This document shows positions 47,500 through 59,914 of a stretch of 64,000 nucleotides of DNA, piece by piece. Location of the stretch: contig NC_052357.1 of assembly GCF_009727055.1 (NCBI RefSeq), forward strand, positions 17,467,268 through 17,531,267, written 5' to 3'. Within the stretch, counting starts at the first letter, position 1; each line of letters begins with the position of its first letter. The stretch comes from Benincasa hispida (Eukaryota; Streptophyta; Magnoliopsida; Cucurbitales; Cucurbitaceae). A program made the position numbers and the translations under genes. Under the pieces are notes generated by a model that was given only the letters and a program-made list of their open reading frames with translations, made no database searches and was not told the origin of the DNA.

Positions 47500-49120
47500 A
47501 AGTTGTCTTCTTAGGCTATCTGAATGACGATCATGTCTCCTCAGTATACAATCTCCCTGATGAGATGGTACTTGCACTTGATGTGCTTTTCGTGCTTATG
47601 ACTTTTTGGTTCTTTGGAATTTGCAATTGCTCCACTGTTATCACAATAGAGGGTGATTGGTAGGTGTATATTTGGAACCACTTCCAAATCAGTCAAGAAC
47701 TTTCTAAGCCATATTGCTTCCTTGGCTGCTTCACATGCATCTACATACTTCCCTTCCATGGTGGAGTAAGAAATACAACTTTGCTTTATACTCCTCCATA
47801 CTATAGCTCCTTCATTCAGAGTGAATACTGATCCCGAAATTGATTTCTTAGAATGCACATCGGTCTAAAATCAGAATCAGTGTATCTAGTAAGGATTAGA
47901 TCCTTAACACCATACACAAGCTTATAGTCTCTCGTTCTCCGAAGATACTTGAGGATGTTCTTGACGATAGCCGAATGATCATACCCAGAATTGGACAAAT
48001 ATCTGCTGACAATTCCAACTATATAGCATATGTTGGGATGTATACACAACATGGCATACATCAAACTTCCAACTGCTGATGCATAAGAAATTTATTTCAT
48101 AATCTCAACTTCTTGAGGTGTCTTAAGACATTATTTCTTAGACAAATGAATTTCATACCTGAAAGGTAACATACCTCTCTTGGAATCTTGTATTTTATAC
48201 CTAGACAACATCTTGTCTATATAAGATACCTAGAACAATGCCAACATTCTGTTCTTACGGTTTCGAACTATTTGGATTCCAAGAACATATTGTGTATCTC
48301 CTAAGTCCTTCATTTGGAATTGCGATGCCAGCCATTTCTTAACGTCAGCTAAAAATTCTACTTCATTTGCAATGAGTAGAATATCATCAACATATAATAC
48401 CAAAAAAGCTATAGTTTTGTTGACAATCTTCTTATAAACGCAAGGTTTGTCAATATTCTGTTCAAAGCCATATGATTTGATTGCAATGTCAAATCTCATA
48501 TTCTAGGATCTAGATGCTTGTTTCAACCCATAAATGAATCTTATAAGTTTGCAAACCTTTTGCTCTTGACCCTATTTTATAAACCCCTTTGGTCGAGACA
48601 TATAGATACTCTATTCAAGATAGCCATTCATGTCCATTTGCCAGATCTCATAATCATAATAAGCTACAATGAATAAGAGTATTCTAATAGACTTTATTAT
48701 GGCAACTAGAGAGAAGGTTTCTTTATAGTCCACCTCCTCTCTTTAAGTAAACCCTTTTGCCATGAGTCTAGCGTTGTAGTTCTATACTTTACCAGCTTGG
48801 TCTCATTTTCTCTTGTAAATCCATTTGCAACCAATAGGTTTCACCCCTTCTGGTTGATCTACAAGTTCCCAAACTGAATTGAAGTCCATCAACTCCATTT
48901 CGAGGTCCATTGGTTTTATCCATTGGTCTCTATCCACATCTTCCATTACCTATTTAAAAGTTAATGGATCCTCTAAGACATCATCAAGTATGAAGACCTG
49001 AGTTTCCGTTAAACCCATGTAACGGTCAGGATTTTGAATAACCCTCTTCTACGTTGAGGTTGTTTAAACTCTTGAGAAGGATGTAAAGTACCAATTTCAT
49101 CAACAACTCTTGTTGAAGAA
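47500..49120 (-). pseudogene. Copia RT and RNase H, disrupted
   Basis: Minus strand. 48499-48230 encodes the RT palm with the catalytic motif LVLYVDDILLIAN, then WLASQFQMKDLGDTQYVLGI. 48064-47816 links RT to RNase H (MYAMLCIHPNICYIVGI, KYLRRTRDYKLVYG). 47858-47541 is RNase H, with STMEGKYVDACEAAKEAIWL and TLYCDNSGAIANSKEP; STMEGKY is altered from the usual STTEAEY form. 48500-49120 holds the RT N-terminal half in broken frames. The pieces are in different frames, so no full polyprotein is possible. Confidence 0.85.
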
Positions 49121-49125
49121 CCAAC

Positions 49126-51105
49126 TGAAGGAATCCGTGTGAAGAGATCCTTGAGCAGAGGCAGATCGTCTAAATTCCATTAATTATTGAAAACATTATT
49201 TACAGTAAACATACAAGTGATATGCATTTAAAGTTAAATTACAGCATGCTAATTACAAGAAAATGGTTTCAAGAAACCTAACCTTTGAAGAACCTTTCTT
49301 CGCGAACTCTCCCTCGAACGAAATCAGCAATTTCTTGAAGACCATCTTCAAGAATTTCTCGAACCAAATGCGAACACAACCACAAAGAGTCCTTGGTATT
49401 CTCAGATGAGAACCCATGAGTGGTGGGCTCTGATTATTTTGGTTAGGAGGGATAGTTTGAATGGAGGAGGTAGGTTGAGAATTCTCTCACAAGAACTCAC
49501 AGAACTTTTCTGCAAAGACTCTCAATCGTATATCAGCAATAGCAAAAAACATAGAAGAAGAAGAGAAAAACCACTTTTCTTTTATTCCTCTTGCCACAAA
49601 TTAATAACTACCCACTAAAGTGGTTGGAAAGAAAAGATGGAGAAGTTATTATTCAAATAATAATAAGATAATATAAATAAATATGATAACTAACTTATCA
49701 TATTATATTTATATTCAATTATATGTTATATCAAATATAACATATAACCTATAGTTTTAATATTGTATCACATACAATATAAACTATAGTTTCTTTAGTC
49801 TAGTTTATGGCATTTAATATAAATCATATTCATATTAAATTTAACAACTATGAATCACATTCATAGAAAATATATCTGAATCTCATTCAAATATTTATTT
49901 CCTCCCATTAAACTATAATGTATCAAATATATTATGACAATTATATCATATATAATTGAAACGATTTAATTATATCATATATAATTAAATCCCTCTATTA
50001 ATTTGAACAATTCAAATTAACCCAAAAACTGATTATCAACTAAATCCTTTTAAGCTACCAAGGGGACCTTATGGACCTGTAGTTTGAAGCTCCAACGGTA
50101 CATGAATAATTAATTAAACTCTTTCATTACATTATTCACCATCCATTAAATGTCGGGCACTCCACTAAAAACCGACAGCTGCACTATTCGTACTACAGAT
50201 ATATTTTTGTGTCCATTGGATATAACCAATCAATAGTACGATGACCCTTCACAAATTACTCGTAAGTAAGCTAGGCCAAATTACCGTTTGTAGTTACATC
50301 TAACTTTTTAAGTACCACTAATCCCTCTACCGAATAATAGATCATAGTCCTATTATGACTAGACCCCTCTCGGTATTGGAGATGATGTGGCATCATATTG
50401 TTCAAGATCCGGAATCAGCCTTTAAGGGAGCAATTTATCTACTTACCTCTGCTTCGGGAAGGAGTGAATTTCATCTTGTATAGCTATGTTCCCAGCTCCC
50501 CAATCAGACGAATCCCCAAAATGGTAGGCTTGTTGAGTCGGCGATCTGGCTACTCTCACCCATAAAAATCAAAGGACCGCCCTCATAGGCAAGAGTTCAC
50601 AACTCACTTAGGATTCAGGTCATGTTATCTATGGTCATCCTGGTGAAATGTAAGTCTCTATTATGAACGATGTTATATAATGATAATAAACATTTTGTGA
50701 TCTGGTCTTATACAAACTTATTTGTATAGAATATCCCTGCTCGCATGTCTAATACATGAATGATCAGGATCAGATCATTTGTAGCACAACAATTGTAACA
50801 CTTACAAATCGGGCCATACTCGCAATGTCATCAAGATAAGGTACCCAGTCTTATCCATCTACTATAGACCATTTAGGTTATCACTTAAACATGATCCATC
50901 TGTATGTCTCCACATACATGTTTAAGTTACAAAGATAACCTTGGATATTAGTTTATTGGTTTGTGATTAATGCAACTAAAATATCACATATTTTATAGAC
51001 AAAGTGAATAAAATATCATATATTTTATTAATCATATAAAGAGTTTGTTCATACAATTTTTACAAACTATAGAACCCTACGAGATTTAGGACATCAACCC
51101 CAACA
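49126..51105 (-). mobile_element. Solo copia LTR with CCAAC target duplication
   Basis: 1980-bp LTR from TGAAGGAATCC to ATCAACCCCAACA. Flanked by perfect CCAAC repeats (49121-49125, 51106-51110) and inserted between the integrase and RT parts of the host element. Core near 50145. The frame at 49406-49618 lies in its R/U5 part. Confidence 0.88.
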
Positions 51106-51110
51106 CCAAC

Positions 51111-51900
51111 TTGATCAACAACTCTTGTTGATTTGCTTGTAGCATATATGGTGATTTCATTTAATACTAGCTTACTGCGAGGTTGATGATTCTTTATGTG
51201 GTTCTCCTCTAGGAATGTTGCATTTATCGACACAAATACTTTATCTTTCTAAGGATCAAAGAAATAACTACCTTTGTCTCCTTAGGATAGCCTACAAATA
51301 GACATACTTTTGAATGACGTTCCAATTTCTTCGGGATCTACACCAGCACATGTGTTGGGCATCTCCAAATCTTGAAGTGACATAAACTACCTTTATATCC
51401 TCTCCATAACTCGTAAGGTGTTTGTGAAAGACTTTTCAAGGGAATCATGTTCAAAATATACATTATAGTTTGTACTGCATATCCCCAAAAAGACTGAGAT
51501 AACTGGGCATAACTCATCATTGAACGAACTATGTCTAACACGATTTTATTTCTCCTTTTTGCTACACCATTCTGTTGGGGTGTACCAGGTGCTATGAGTT
51601 GAGCCTGAATTCCGTGTTCTATTAAATAGTTCTAGAATTTTAATCTTTTTACCTAATTGGTTCTCAACCTTTGCCTTATATTCTTTGAACTTTTCAAAGG
51701 TTTCTGACTTATGATGCATTAGGTAAATATAGCCATATCTAGAATAATCATCGATAAAGCTGATGAAATATTCATACCCTTCTTTTGCTTTAACATTCAT
51801 CGGACCACAGAGGTCTGAATGTACTAGCTATAAGGGTTCTTTAGCTCTAAGACCTTTTCCCGTAAAAGATCTTTTGGTCATTTTTCCCTCAAGACAAGAT
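51111..51900 (-). pseudogene. Copia integrase remnant
   Basis: Minus strand. 51800-51546 carries the integrase core start (YFISFIDDYSRYGYIYLM), where the first catalytic Asp lies, and KFKEYKAKVENQLGKKIKIL. 51541-51338 carries the C-terminal part (SFWGYAVQTIMYILNMIPLK, TPYELWRGYKG). The pieces are in different frames around 51545-51620. Confidence 0.8.
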
Positions 51901-52870
51901 TCTCATAGTGGTAGAGAGTTGTCTTCTAACTGATTTAGGAGTCTACTCTTAACTAATCCCCCAATTCTATTGAGGTTAATTTGGCCAAGTCTTAAGTGCC
52001 AAAGATAGGCATTAGAAGAAATTTTATGTTTCTTGTTTTGAGTTTCAGCTGTTTTAAACATCTCTATGTTCAGAACAACTTTTACCTCAGTTGGTTTTAA
52101 CACATATAAGTTATTTTCTAGTTTGCAGAACATACTTTAATACCTTTCCAGAAAATGAACATTTCATTATCTTCAAAAGAGTCTTTATATTGTTGTTCTA
52201 GCAAACATGAGATAGATATTAAATTCCTCTTTATGGCAGGAATGTATTAAACATTTTCAAGTAAAATGAATCTATCTTCAACAAATAACTTCATATCTCC
52301 CACTTCTTTAGCTGAGACAACCTCCCCAATTCCTACCTTAAAGGTTATTTCACCTTTTGTAAGCAACCTCCAAGAACAAGTTTCCTGAGAGAAAGCATAG
52401 ATATGATTAGCGGCTCCTGAATCTAATATCTAGGTGAATTTATCATTTTCCACTAAATATGTCTCAATGACAAGTAAATCATATTTACTTTGTTATGCTT
52501 CTTTTCTTTCTCCGTTTATGACATTTGTGTTTATTACTTCTAACATATCCATAATTTGTTCATTAACAAAGGTTCTATCCTTTCTGTCATAGTCATAAAC
52601 TTTTTTGAGAATATCATTCCTGATACATTATCTTAACAATATCTGTAACGAATCCATGACTTCTTTAGCAGAAACCATGTTTTAAAATTTCTTAACTAAT
52701 TAATCAGATATATTTACTAAGATCAGGATTTGGGTCTTTTGATTTGCCTTAATCCATCTGTCATATGCATTCCAAACTTTTTGGTTTGCTGATGAACTGG
52801 GAGACTGAGGATATTGCTCTGTTAAAACAAACTTTAAATCATCATCTGCTAATATTACATTTATATTCGA
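51901..52870 (-). pseudogene. Copia gag (short), protease and GAG-pre-integrase remnant
   Basis: Minus strand. 52133-51903 is GAG-pre-integrase (NAYLWHLRLGQINLNRIGGL). 52430-52200 carries a protease-region phrase with LDSGAANH and KRNLISISCLLE in broken frames. 52870-52480 holds gag N-terminal pieces that correspond to the gag core at 12326-11935, but the middle of gag and the zinc knuckle seem to be deleted, since the interval is far too short. Confidence 0.65.
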
Positions 52871-54928
52871 TTTTCATATTGAATAATTAAGATCGTTAAA
52901 GATGTTGAAAGCGAGTAATTTAGAAGAATTCAACATGCTGAAAAATTAACAAATTCTAACTAATCAATTACTTTTAAACTCAATAAATTTTAGCAAAAGT
53001 AATAATGTACCCAAATTTCATTATTTATTTGCAACGATACTTTAGTGAGTCAGAATAAATGTTACCGAGGGGCAATCAAATACCGCTTCACTGAAACAAG
53101 ACATTCTTAACTAAATACTAACTCTAGAATAACTCTTATTTCTATAGTCATTTAATTACCGTTTTTGGTCAAGATTTTACTAACACTTAGTAACTTTTGT
53201 AAGTGTAACCCTCCATTTCAGACCTTAGAGGTCGGTTCCAACGATGCTATCGAATTAGAAAGTCAAGGTTGGGAATGGACCTAGGAAATCTTATCCATTT
53301 TTGGAGTTTGAGTTGTTTCGAATCCTATGTTACAACCCTCCAAGGGGATAGCCGCCGTAAAACGACTAGCTTATGTCACATAAAAACGAAAAGTAGGCAC
53401 AACAAAGAAATCTCACAGTCCAAACTAATGGAAGAAACCATAGAACATGTTGACACACATCCTTCACACACTTACTATGAACTACTTCCTCTATTCTCCT
53501 TGCTATTGACCCAAGTAAACACTTTTCGAATGGAGCATCCGAGGTAAAATCGACACGAAGCCGAGCATGGATCTCACGGTGTGAACTTTTAGGGACGTGA
53601 GAGCTAAGAACAATATATCGTATATGTTATTAATCTCCTACTGAAGTGTTCTATTTGTTTTGGATAAATATTTACTTAGGTATATTCCGGCTAATAAACA
53701 TCCTAAGTCTAGGTTATTATCCAAGTATAACATTTATGTTTGGATTTAACCTATGATGTCTAGGTGATCAACCAATTTTAAAACCTCACATCGCTCACAC
53801 ATGTCATAAAATCAGGTTAACAACGCTCAATTATTTGGCTATAATCCTCAGGTAGGAGGTGTTCCGTAAACCGTCAACTTAAATACCTCCAGCCTTAAAC
53901 AAAATTATAAACCGGTTGAGTTTGTAACCAAAATTTTACAAGATAACGACCTATTTTAACTATTAGAACAAGTTGTTATTTGTTAACCCTAAGTGAGAGT
54001 GCATCTTTTCTTTGTTATGGATTTTAAATATCTAATCCATTTTTATAACACTTTATAAAATATAGTCATGTTTTCAATCCATAATATCCATCAAGCATTT
54101 CACAATTTAATATAACACTTTATATTAAAACATGAAACCCTATTACATGCATATTATATATTATAACCATTTATAACATACTTTTAATGCATGTTACCTG
54201 CTTCCTATGATGAAATTTTAAATCTATATGGCATAATATATGCACATACAAGATTTATTTAATTATAGCATACATTCATAATGTATAAATAATTAAACAC
54301 ACTGATATGGACTAGTTTTGGCATTCTAAGGAAGAATCAAACTAAATTATTACAATAATAATTAAAAACAGCTTCAAACAGCCTCTGGACCGCACAAACC
54401 GACCGAAACAGGACCCGAACCACCCGAACCATACCTCCAAGGCTCCAAAATGGGCTGAACTTGTCAAAATAAGGCTGAAACAATCCTCCACAAACCGAAC
54501 CAGCTAAATCGGTCCACCCTCAAACCGTCTAAGTTGCATGTGCATAATTTTAGAATGGATGAAGCGCAGCGTTGCAACACTTTGTGGTGTTCTTCAAAAC
54601 CTGGGCTAAATGAAGAACAATGTTGCAATGCTCTAAGGGCAGGATTGCAACGCTGCATGACAGTAGTTTCAAAACTAATTTTCTGCAGTTGACCCTTTTT
54701 TATTCTTTCTTCAATTACAACTTAATTGCAACTCTATTGACTCTAACAAATTTATAGACACTTAATCACACATTAAGGTCCATAAAGAGCCAATTACAAC
54801 AATTACCATTGAATTGAAGAGAATTCTAATTCCAAAACTGAAATTATCTACATGAGCAACCATTTTCATACTACTTATAAAAAACACCCACCAAGTTAAA
54901 ATTAACACAAATTGAGTGCTTAAATCAT
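52871..54928 (-). repeat. Copia 5' leader of the 45416-56839 element
   Basis: About 2 kb of non-coding leader between gag and the primer site. Shared with the other leaders: 'ctgaaacaagacattctta' (53092), 'cttactatgaact' (53470), AT-rich part 54050-54300, and GTTGCAAC palindromes (54568-54654). The open frame at 53269-53547 is not conserved in the other leaders. Confidence 0.65.
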
Positions 54929-54940
54929 GCTCTGATACTA
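54929..54940 (-). other. Primer-binding site (initiator Met tRNA type)
   Basis: Reads TAGTATCAGAGC on the minus strand, two bases from the 5' LTR. It differs at one base from the usual plant copia TGGTATCAGAGC. Confidence 0.75.
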
Positions 54941-54942
54941 AT

Positions 54943-56839
54943 TGATGGAGTTAGCATACAATTAGAGGAAGCAATTTGGATCTTAAGTACTCTAATTCCA
55001 TCAATTTTAGCAATTAAGTAAGCATATTAAAAAACAATACAAGTAGGATTTTAGAAATTCATACCTTTAAAGAACTTTTCAATTCAGCAATTCTTGCTCG
55101 AATTTCCTCTTCAAATGCTTCTAGACTATTACTTGATCTTCTCTACTATTCTCTAGAACCTTAGAATGGGTGGTGGAACCTAAAATGAATTAGTATTGAG
55201 GAAAATTGATAAGAAATTTCTGGTTTTGGAGTAACATGAGAAGGAGAACTCTTTTCTCTTACTCAATTCAATTTGCATGAATGAATAAACTCTGCCAAAA
55301 CCTTCTTTTTGATCAACATCTACATGCAAATCTAAAATCACTAAGAGTGACACCAAAACTATTAAAATTAGAAGTGATAAAATACGTTTTCCTAAGTGGG
55401 ATAAACCCACTTTAGGATTTTTCATTTTAAATTGATTTTTAAAACAAAATCAGTTTGTAATTGAAATCAAATTTCAATTTTATAATGAAAAACTAATTTT
55501 ATAAAATATTAATTCAATAATTAATTTTAAATAAAATCCATTAATTTTAAAATTAATTCTATAATTAATTTTAAATTAATTAAATAATTTAATTAATTAT
55601 AAATTTAATATCGAATATTATATTAATTAAACATCAATTCCACAATCATGAATCCCTATTCATGTAATTAATATTTAAATCAAATTTAAATATTATCCAA
55701 TTCTCCAATTTTGTTTGATTCGATAATTAAACGTGTAATTATATCATATATAATTACTGATTCTCTTAATTCGTATTTGAACGCTTCAAATTCACTCATC
55801 ACATTATTCTAAGGTTTAATTCATTTGTGAGCTAGTAGGGGGACTTAATGAACCTACAGATCATGAACTCCAACGATCTGAGATTAATTAGCTAATCTCT
55901 TTAAATCGAATTAATAAACATCGTTAACTACAGGGTCACTCCACTAAAGCCTAGTAGTTGCACTCCTCTCACTGTAGATATATTTCTGTTCACTCGATAT
56001 AACCATAATCAATAAGTTAACCATTCACAGGTTGTTCATAATAACGGTTGGGTCTAAAACTGTTTTACCCCCGAGATTACATTTTGTTCCTTAAGTCCAA
56101 CTATCCTTTAATGAACAATTGGTTTGTGATCCAATCACCGAACCGAGTCCCTTTCGGGCCAATGAGAGGGTGGGGCTTCATTGTTCAAGACCTAGAGTCA
56201 GCACTTAGGGGAATAACCTCTCTACTATCTCTAAAAGCGGGTAGGAGTAAATTTCATCTTCCATCCTATGTCCCTAGTTATCTACCCGGTCTTACCCCTG
56301 AAATAGTAGGCTCCTTCAGCTGGCGCTGTTAAACCAACCCTCACTCGTACAAATCTAAGGATAATTCTGAATAAACAAGAGCTCATAGTTAGCTTAAGAT
56401 TAAGGTCAAGTTACCTAGGTTATCACTTTGAAATAGTCAGTCTTAAACAGTTAGCAACGTTATAAAGTAAGAGCGACTTATTTCTTGGTCAGGTCTAATA
56501 CAAACTCTTTGCATAGGACACCTCCACTCGCATTCAGGATCACATCATTTGTACTAAATACAAAGTGGGCCGCATCCGATAGTATTTCCAAAATAAGGTA
56601 CCCAACCTTATCTGTATACTTATAGACCGTTTTGGCTATCTACTCGAACTTAATCCACTCTTATGCCTCCACATAAAATCCAAGTACTCAGTAATAGCCA
56701 TGGATCTTAATTTATTAGATTTAGTGTAATTTACATATTCAATAACATTTTTATTGAATAAAACCTCAAAAACATCCTTATTGCAAATAGAATATGTTTA
56801 TTTCTACAAACTACGAGTTTTAGGACATACAACCCAATA
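54943..56839 (-). repeat. 5' LTR of the 45416-56839 element
   Basis: 1897 bp from TGATGGAGTTAGC to AACCCAATA. Compared with the 3' LTR it has an extra AT-rich block near 55560-55610 and several small gaps (for example near 56530), so the pair has clearly diverged and the insertion is not young. Core near 55920. Confidence 0.8.
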
Positions 56840-57537
56840 ACGTTAATCCAGGCAACAAGAAATTTTTTATTCCAAAGAAATGTAAATTCTTCTTAAGGTG
56901 TATCTTGCAAAATGGTCTCAACACAAATGATAGATACCAACGAAGAAACCGATTTATTTTTCTTAATCCTAATTGGTGTGCTCTTTGTAAGGATAGCGTA
57001 GAGTCGATGGAACATCTTTTTCTCACTTGCAAATACTTTTCCAACTTTTGAAATTGCCTTATTCGAGAGTCTACATATCAGTAAGTGCACTCTCTAAATA
57101 ATCTACTGAATTGCTTCCTCCATCTCAGGTTAAATTCGAAAGTTGGAGTTTTACGGAGTAATATCCTTTGGTGTTTATAGAATGAAAGAAATAGAAGAAT
57201 TTTCCAAGATGTGATCAAACACCAAAACCATTTGTGTGAGGATATATTATTAATGGCAGCCCTTTGGAGTACTAAGTTTGCTCTATTTTGTAATTACGAC
57301 TCTTCCTCTATGGCTTCAAACTGGAAGTTGTTTTTGTAGCCCCCACCCCTGCTGTTTTTTCCCTTTTTCTCTTTTGGTTGTTGCTTTCCTCTAGCTCTTT
57401 GTATATAACTCTCTTTTCGAAATGCAATGTTATTGGTTTTGGGGCATGATGAGGTGTTAAGGAAGTGTCAATCTAGTTGAAATGTCTCGTGCACCCCTGA
57501 TCTCATCCTCCTTTAGTATTTTGTTAAAAAAATATAT
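56840..57537 (+). pseudogene. LINE zinc-finger (zf-RVT) region and 3' UTR, downstream half
   Basis: Continues the LINE of 45003-45415. Plus-strand phrases are NTNDRYQRRNRFIFLNPNWC, then ALCKDSVESMEHLFLTCKYF, the Cys/His pattern of the zf-RVT domain at the C-terminus of plant LINE ORF2. An in-frame stop follows (NF*NCL), then a WNERNRRIFQD-like end near 57180. The 3' UTR ends in the tail 57437-57537 ('ggggcatgatgaggtgttaag', ending 'gttaaaaaaa'). Confidence 0.75.
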
Positions 57538-58887
57538 GTTAGTATGACAATTTTAACTTTTAGAGTTAAATATGTTATGTTAGAGAGAAATAAATCAAAC
57601 TGCGTTGAAAAAAATGTTATAGTAAATGGTTTTTATAAAAAGTTGAAAAGATAAAATAAAATTTTAGAGAGATAAAGATGATAGGAGAGGTTATATATAA
57701 AGCAGAAACTTGAATGAGAATAATAGAATGAATTACAAATATCCTTTATTTCTAAATCTATTCAAAATTTCATCCTTGCTCATTAAAGACTTATGCAGTG
57801 TTAATAGATAGTGGACTTGTTGGATCTTTTGTGTTTATTTAAATCTATTCAAATTTTCTTTTTCTGTGGACTTTTGTTATTACTAATATTTCTTCCATAT
57901 TTTTTCTCACACAACTTTTTTTTCTCTCTTTCTTTCTAATTTCTCTATAATCATCCTTGCTTGTTATAGCTTTGACTTGGCTATATTTCTTTAAAGGTTA
58001 TTGTTGCTTGTGGGAGTGTTGATTGTCTCAAGAAATGTCTTACAAAATAATGTCTCATGGGTTGCTGAGGTTGCGATAGTTTCTTTCCTTATCTGACTTT
58101 TTCTACTATCGTATTTGTCAAGAGATTGAATGGGTCTTATTTTTTTCTTTCACATGGGGCCTTTTTAAAAGGTAATGGGTGATCTTGCTAGGGTTGCCGC
58201 TCTTGATTATTGTCTTTGAAGAGTGTTGTTTCTGTGAGTTGTGAGATTTGTGTAATAACATTGTGGTTAATCCTGATGTTATTCTTGAGTTCATTGCTGG
58301 AGTAATATTCAAGAGAAGGTTGAGCTGGTCATAAGGGAGCCTAAGATTTTATCATTACTTAAGAAGTGATTCTCCAACTTAGGGGAGCCTAAGTTTAACC
58401 AAGTGAAGAATTTTCACAAGGTGGAAAGATTGTCTTGAGATGAAGTCTTGCGTTTAAGGGTGAGCCTAAGTGATTCTTTACTAATATCCAAATACTTGGG
58501 AGAGCCTAAATTTTCTTGGATGAATAAGGTCTTACACTAGGGACAACCTGAGTGTTCGTCACCGAATTAAGCTATTCATATGCTCCTGTATTTGTCATTT
58601 ATTTACAAATAAGTACAATTCTGTAATTATTCTTCTTATTAGTAAAAAAATATCTTTCTACGGGCTCACTATTTTCCCCAGACGTAAGTGGTTTCTCATG
58701 AACTAGGTTACCAAACTCTGTGTTTTTAACAATGCTTATCGCTTGCCTTCCTGTTGTTATTGCTAAAATTGTTACGTGTGTGACATTATTATCCAGTGTG
58801 GCTGATTTCTTTTTTAATGGGTAATTTTCTATTTTTATGTATTATTATACATATACTTTTCATTGCAAAGATATCTATATACATATA
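57538..58887 (+). repeat. Fragment of a second LTR family (tentative)
   Basis: No gene. 58440-58570 repeats 'agcctaagt' words. 58660-58720 contains 'ctacgggctcactattttccccag', of the type found near the end of some copia LTRs. It shares reverse-complement phrases with 43680-43800. Borders not determined. Confidence 0.35.
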
Positions 58888-59914
58888 TAGAGATGTCCAT
58901 GGATGGGGTGGGGCCAGAAATGACTTCCTTCTTTCCATCCTCACGAAATTTTTCATTTGATGTTGTGGGGATCCGGATGGAAATTGGCTTTCCCACGGGT
59001 AATTTTTTCAAGTTTTGTCTTTTTTTAAAAAAAAAAAAAATCAATTTAGTTAAATAAATACTATTGAAAAGGTTTTATTGAATAGTTAAATTTTTCACTA
59101 ATTTTTTTATATGATTAATTTCACATGAATCATTTGAATTTAAAGAAATATTACTTAAATTTTCTAGTAGAATAAATAATTACAAATTTAAATATTCAAT
59201 TTAAACCTACTTTCGTTAAATCCAAACTATGTCCACTTTGCAAACGTCATGGGGAAAACATGGATCATCTGGTTATATTTTGTACCAAGCAAATTTTCTA
59301 TGGAACAAACTTCAAAATCAGTTGGGGATACCGACTAGTAATAGTACAAATACTCAAGCTCTCTACAAGGATCTCTATACTTTAAAACAAACTTCCAGAA
59401 AGAATAACGTCATCTTCAGCACTTCTGTCGCAGTGTTGTCGACAATTTGGATTGAAAGAAACAATCGCACGTTCAATGACTCCTTCAATAATATTGCAAA
59501 GCTTTGGGAGAATATTTGCTCTTATAGACCGTTGGATATACAAATCAAAGCTTTTTAAAGATTATAGCCGCCCATCCATTCATCTTAATTTCGATCCTTA
59601 TATGTAATGCTTGTTAATCATGATGGCTTCTCTCTAGCCCTCTCTTTGCACTTTTGGATTGCTCTTTTATTATATTCTTGGCTTCTATTGAATTTAATGA
59701 AAGAAAAATGAGATATGATGAGGATGTTAAGAATGAATCAACGTAGTTAAAATATATATAATATACTCATTATCTTGGTCATTAAATGATAAAACTTGAA
59801 ATTTACATATAATATTTATATAATAATAATGACAACATAACAACAGGGTGGGGCGCAGATGGAGTATTTTTTTCTCCCACCCCTTCCTCGGCAAAAGAAA
59901 AATGAACATCTCTA
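58888..59914. mobile_element. hAT-like element with 8-bp target duplication
   Basis: Ends TAGAGATGTCCATGGATGG and (right) GAACATCTCTA, the same ends as the MITE at 29931-30483. Flanks TACATATA (58880-58887) and TCCATATA (59915-59922) match at 7 of 8. Both ends are rich in GGGGTGGGG-like words. It contains a LINE fragment (59225-59705) and no transposase. Confidence 0.75.
59225..59705 (+). pseudogene. LINE fragment inside the hAT-like element
   Basis: Starts in the zf-RVT domain (CPLCKRHGENMDHLVIFCTKQ in one frame, about 59232-59290), shifts frame, and continues as TSVAVLSTIWIERNNRTFND to a stop at 59558. A 3' UTR ends 'ttgaatttaatgaaagaaaaatg'. It is a different LINE subfamily from 56840-57537, judging by the tail. 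Confidence 0.65.

Larger units (their letters stand above)
45416..56839 (-). mobile_element. Full-length but dead Ty1/copia element inserted in a LINE
   Basis: 11.4 kb with LTRs at both ends (45416-47292 and 54943-56839), both minus-oriented. It contains leader, short gag, protease, GAG-pre-integrase, integrase, RT and RNase H in copia order on the minus strand. LINE coding sequence flanks it on both sides and reads on across it (NLPFI | NVNP). The expected 5-bp duplication is imperfect: TCATT on the left, ACGTT-like on the right, with the right LTR end mutated to CCCAATA. A solo LTR (49126-51105) is nested in it. Many stops and shifts, so it is not autonomous. Confidence 0.85.

Noticed and set aside
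59229..59558. 109-codon plus-strand frame as a host gene
   Set aside because: The sequence matches the C-terminal end of a plant LINE ORF2 and begins out of frame with the preceding zinc-finger part.
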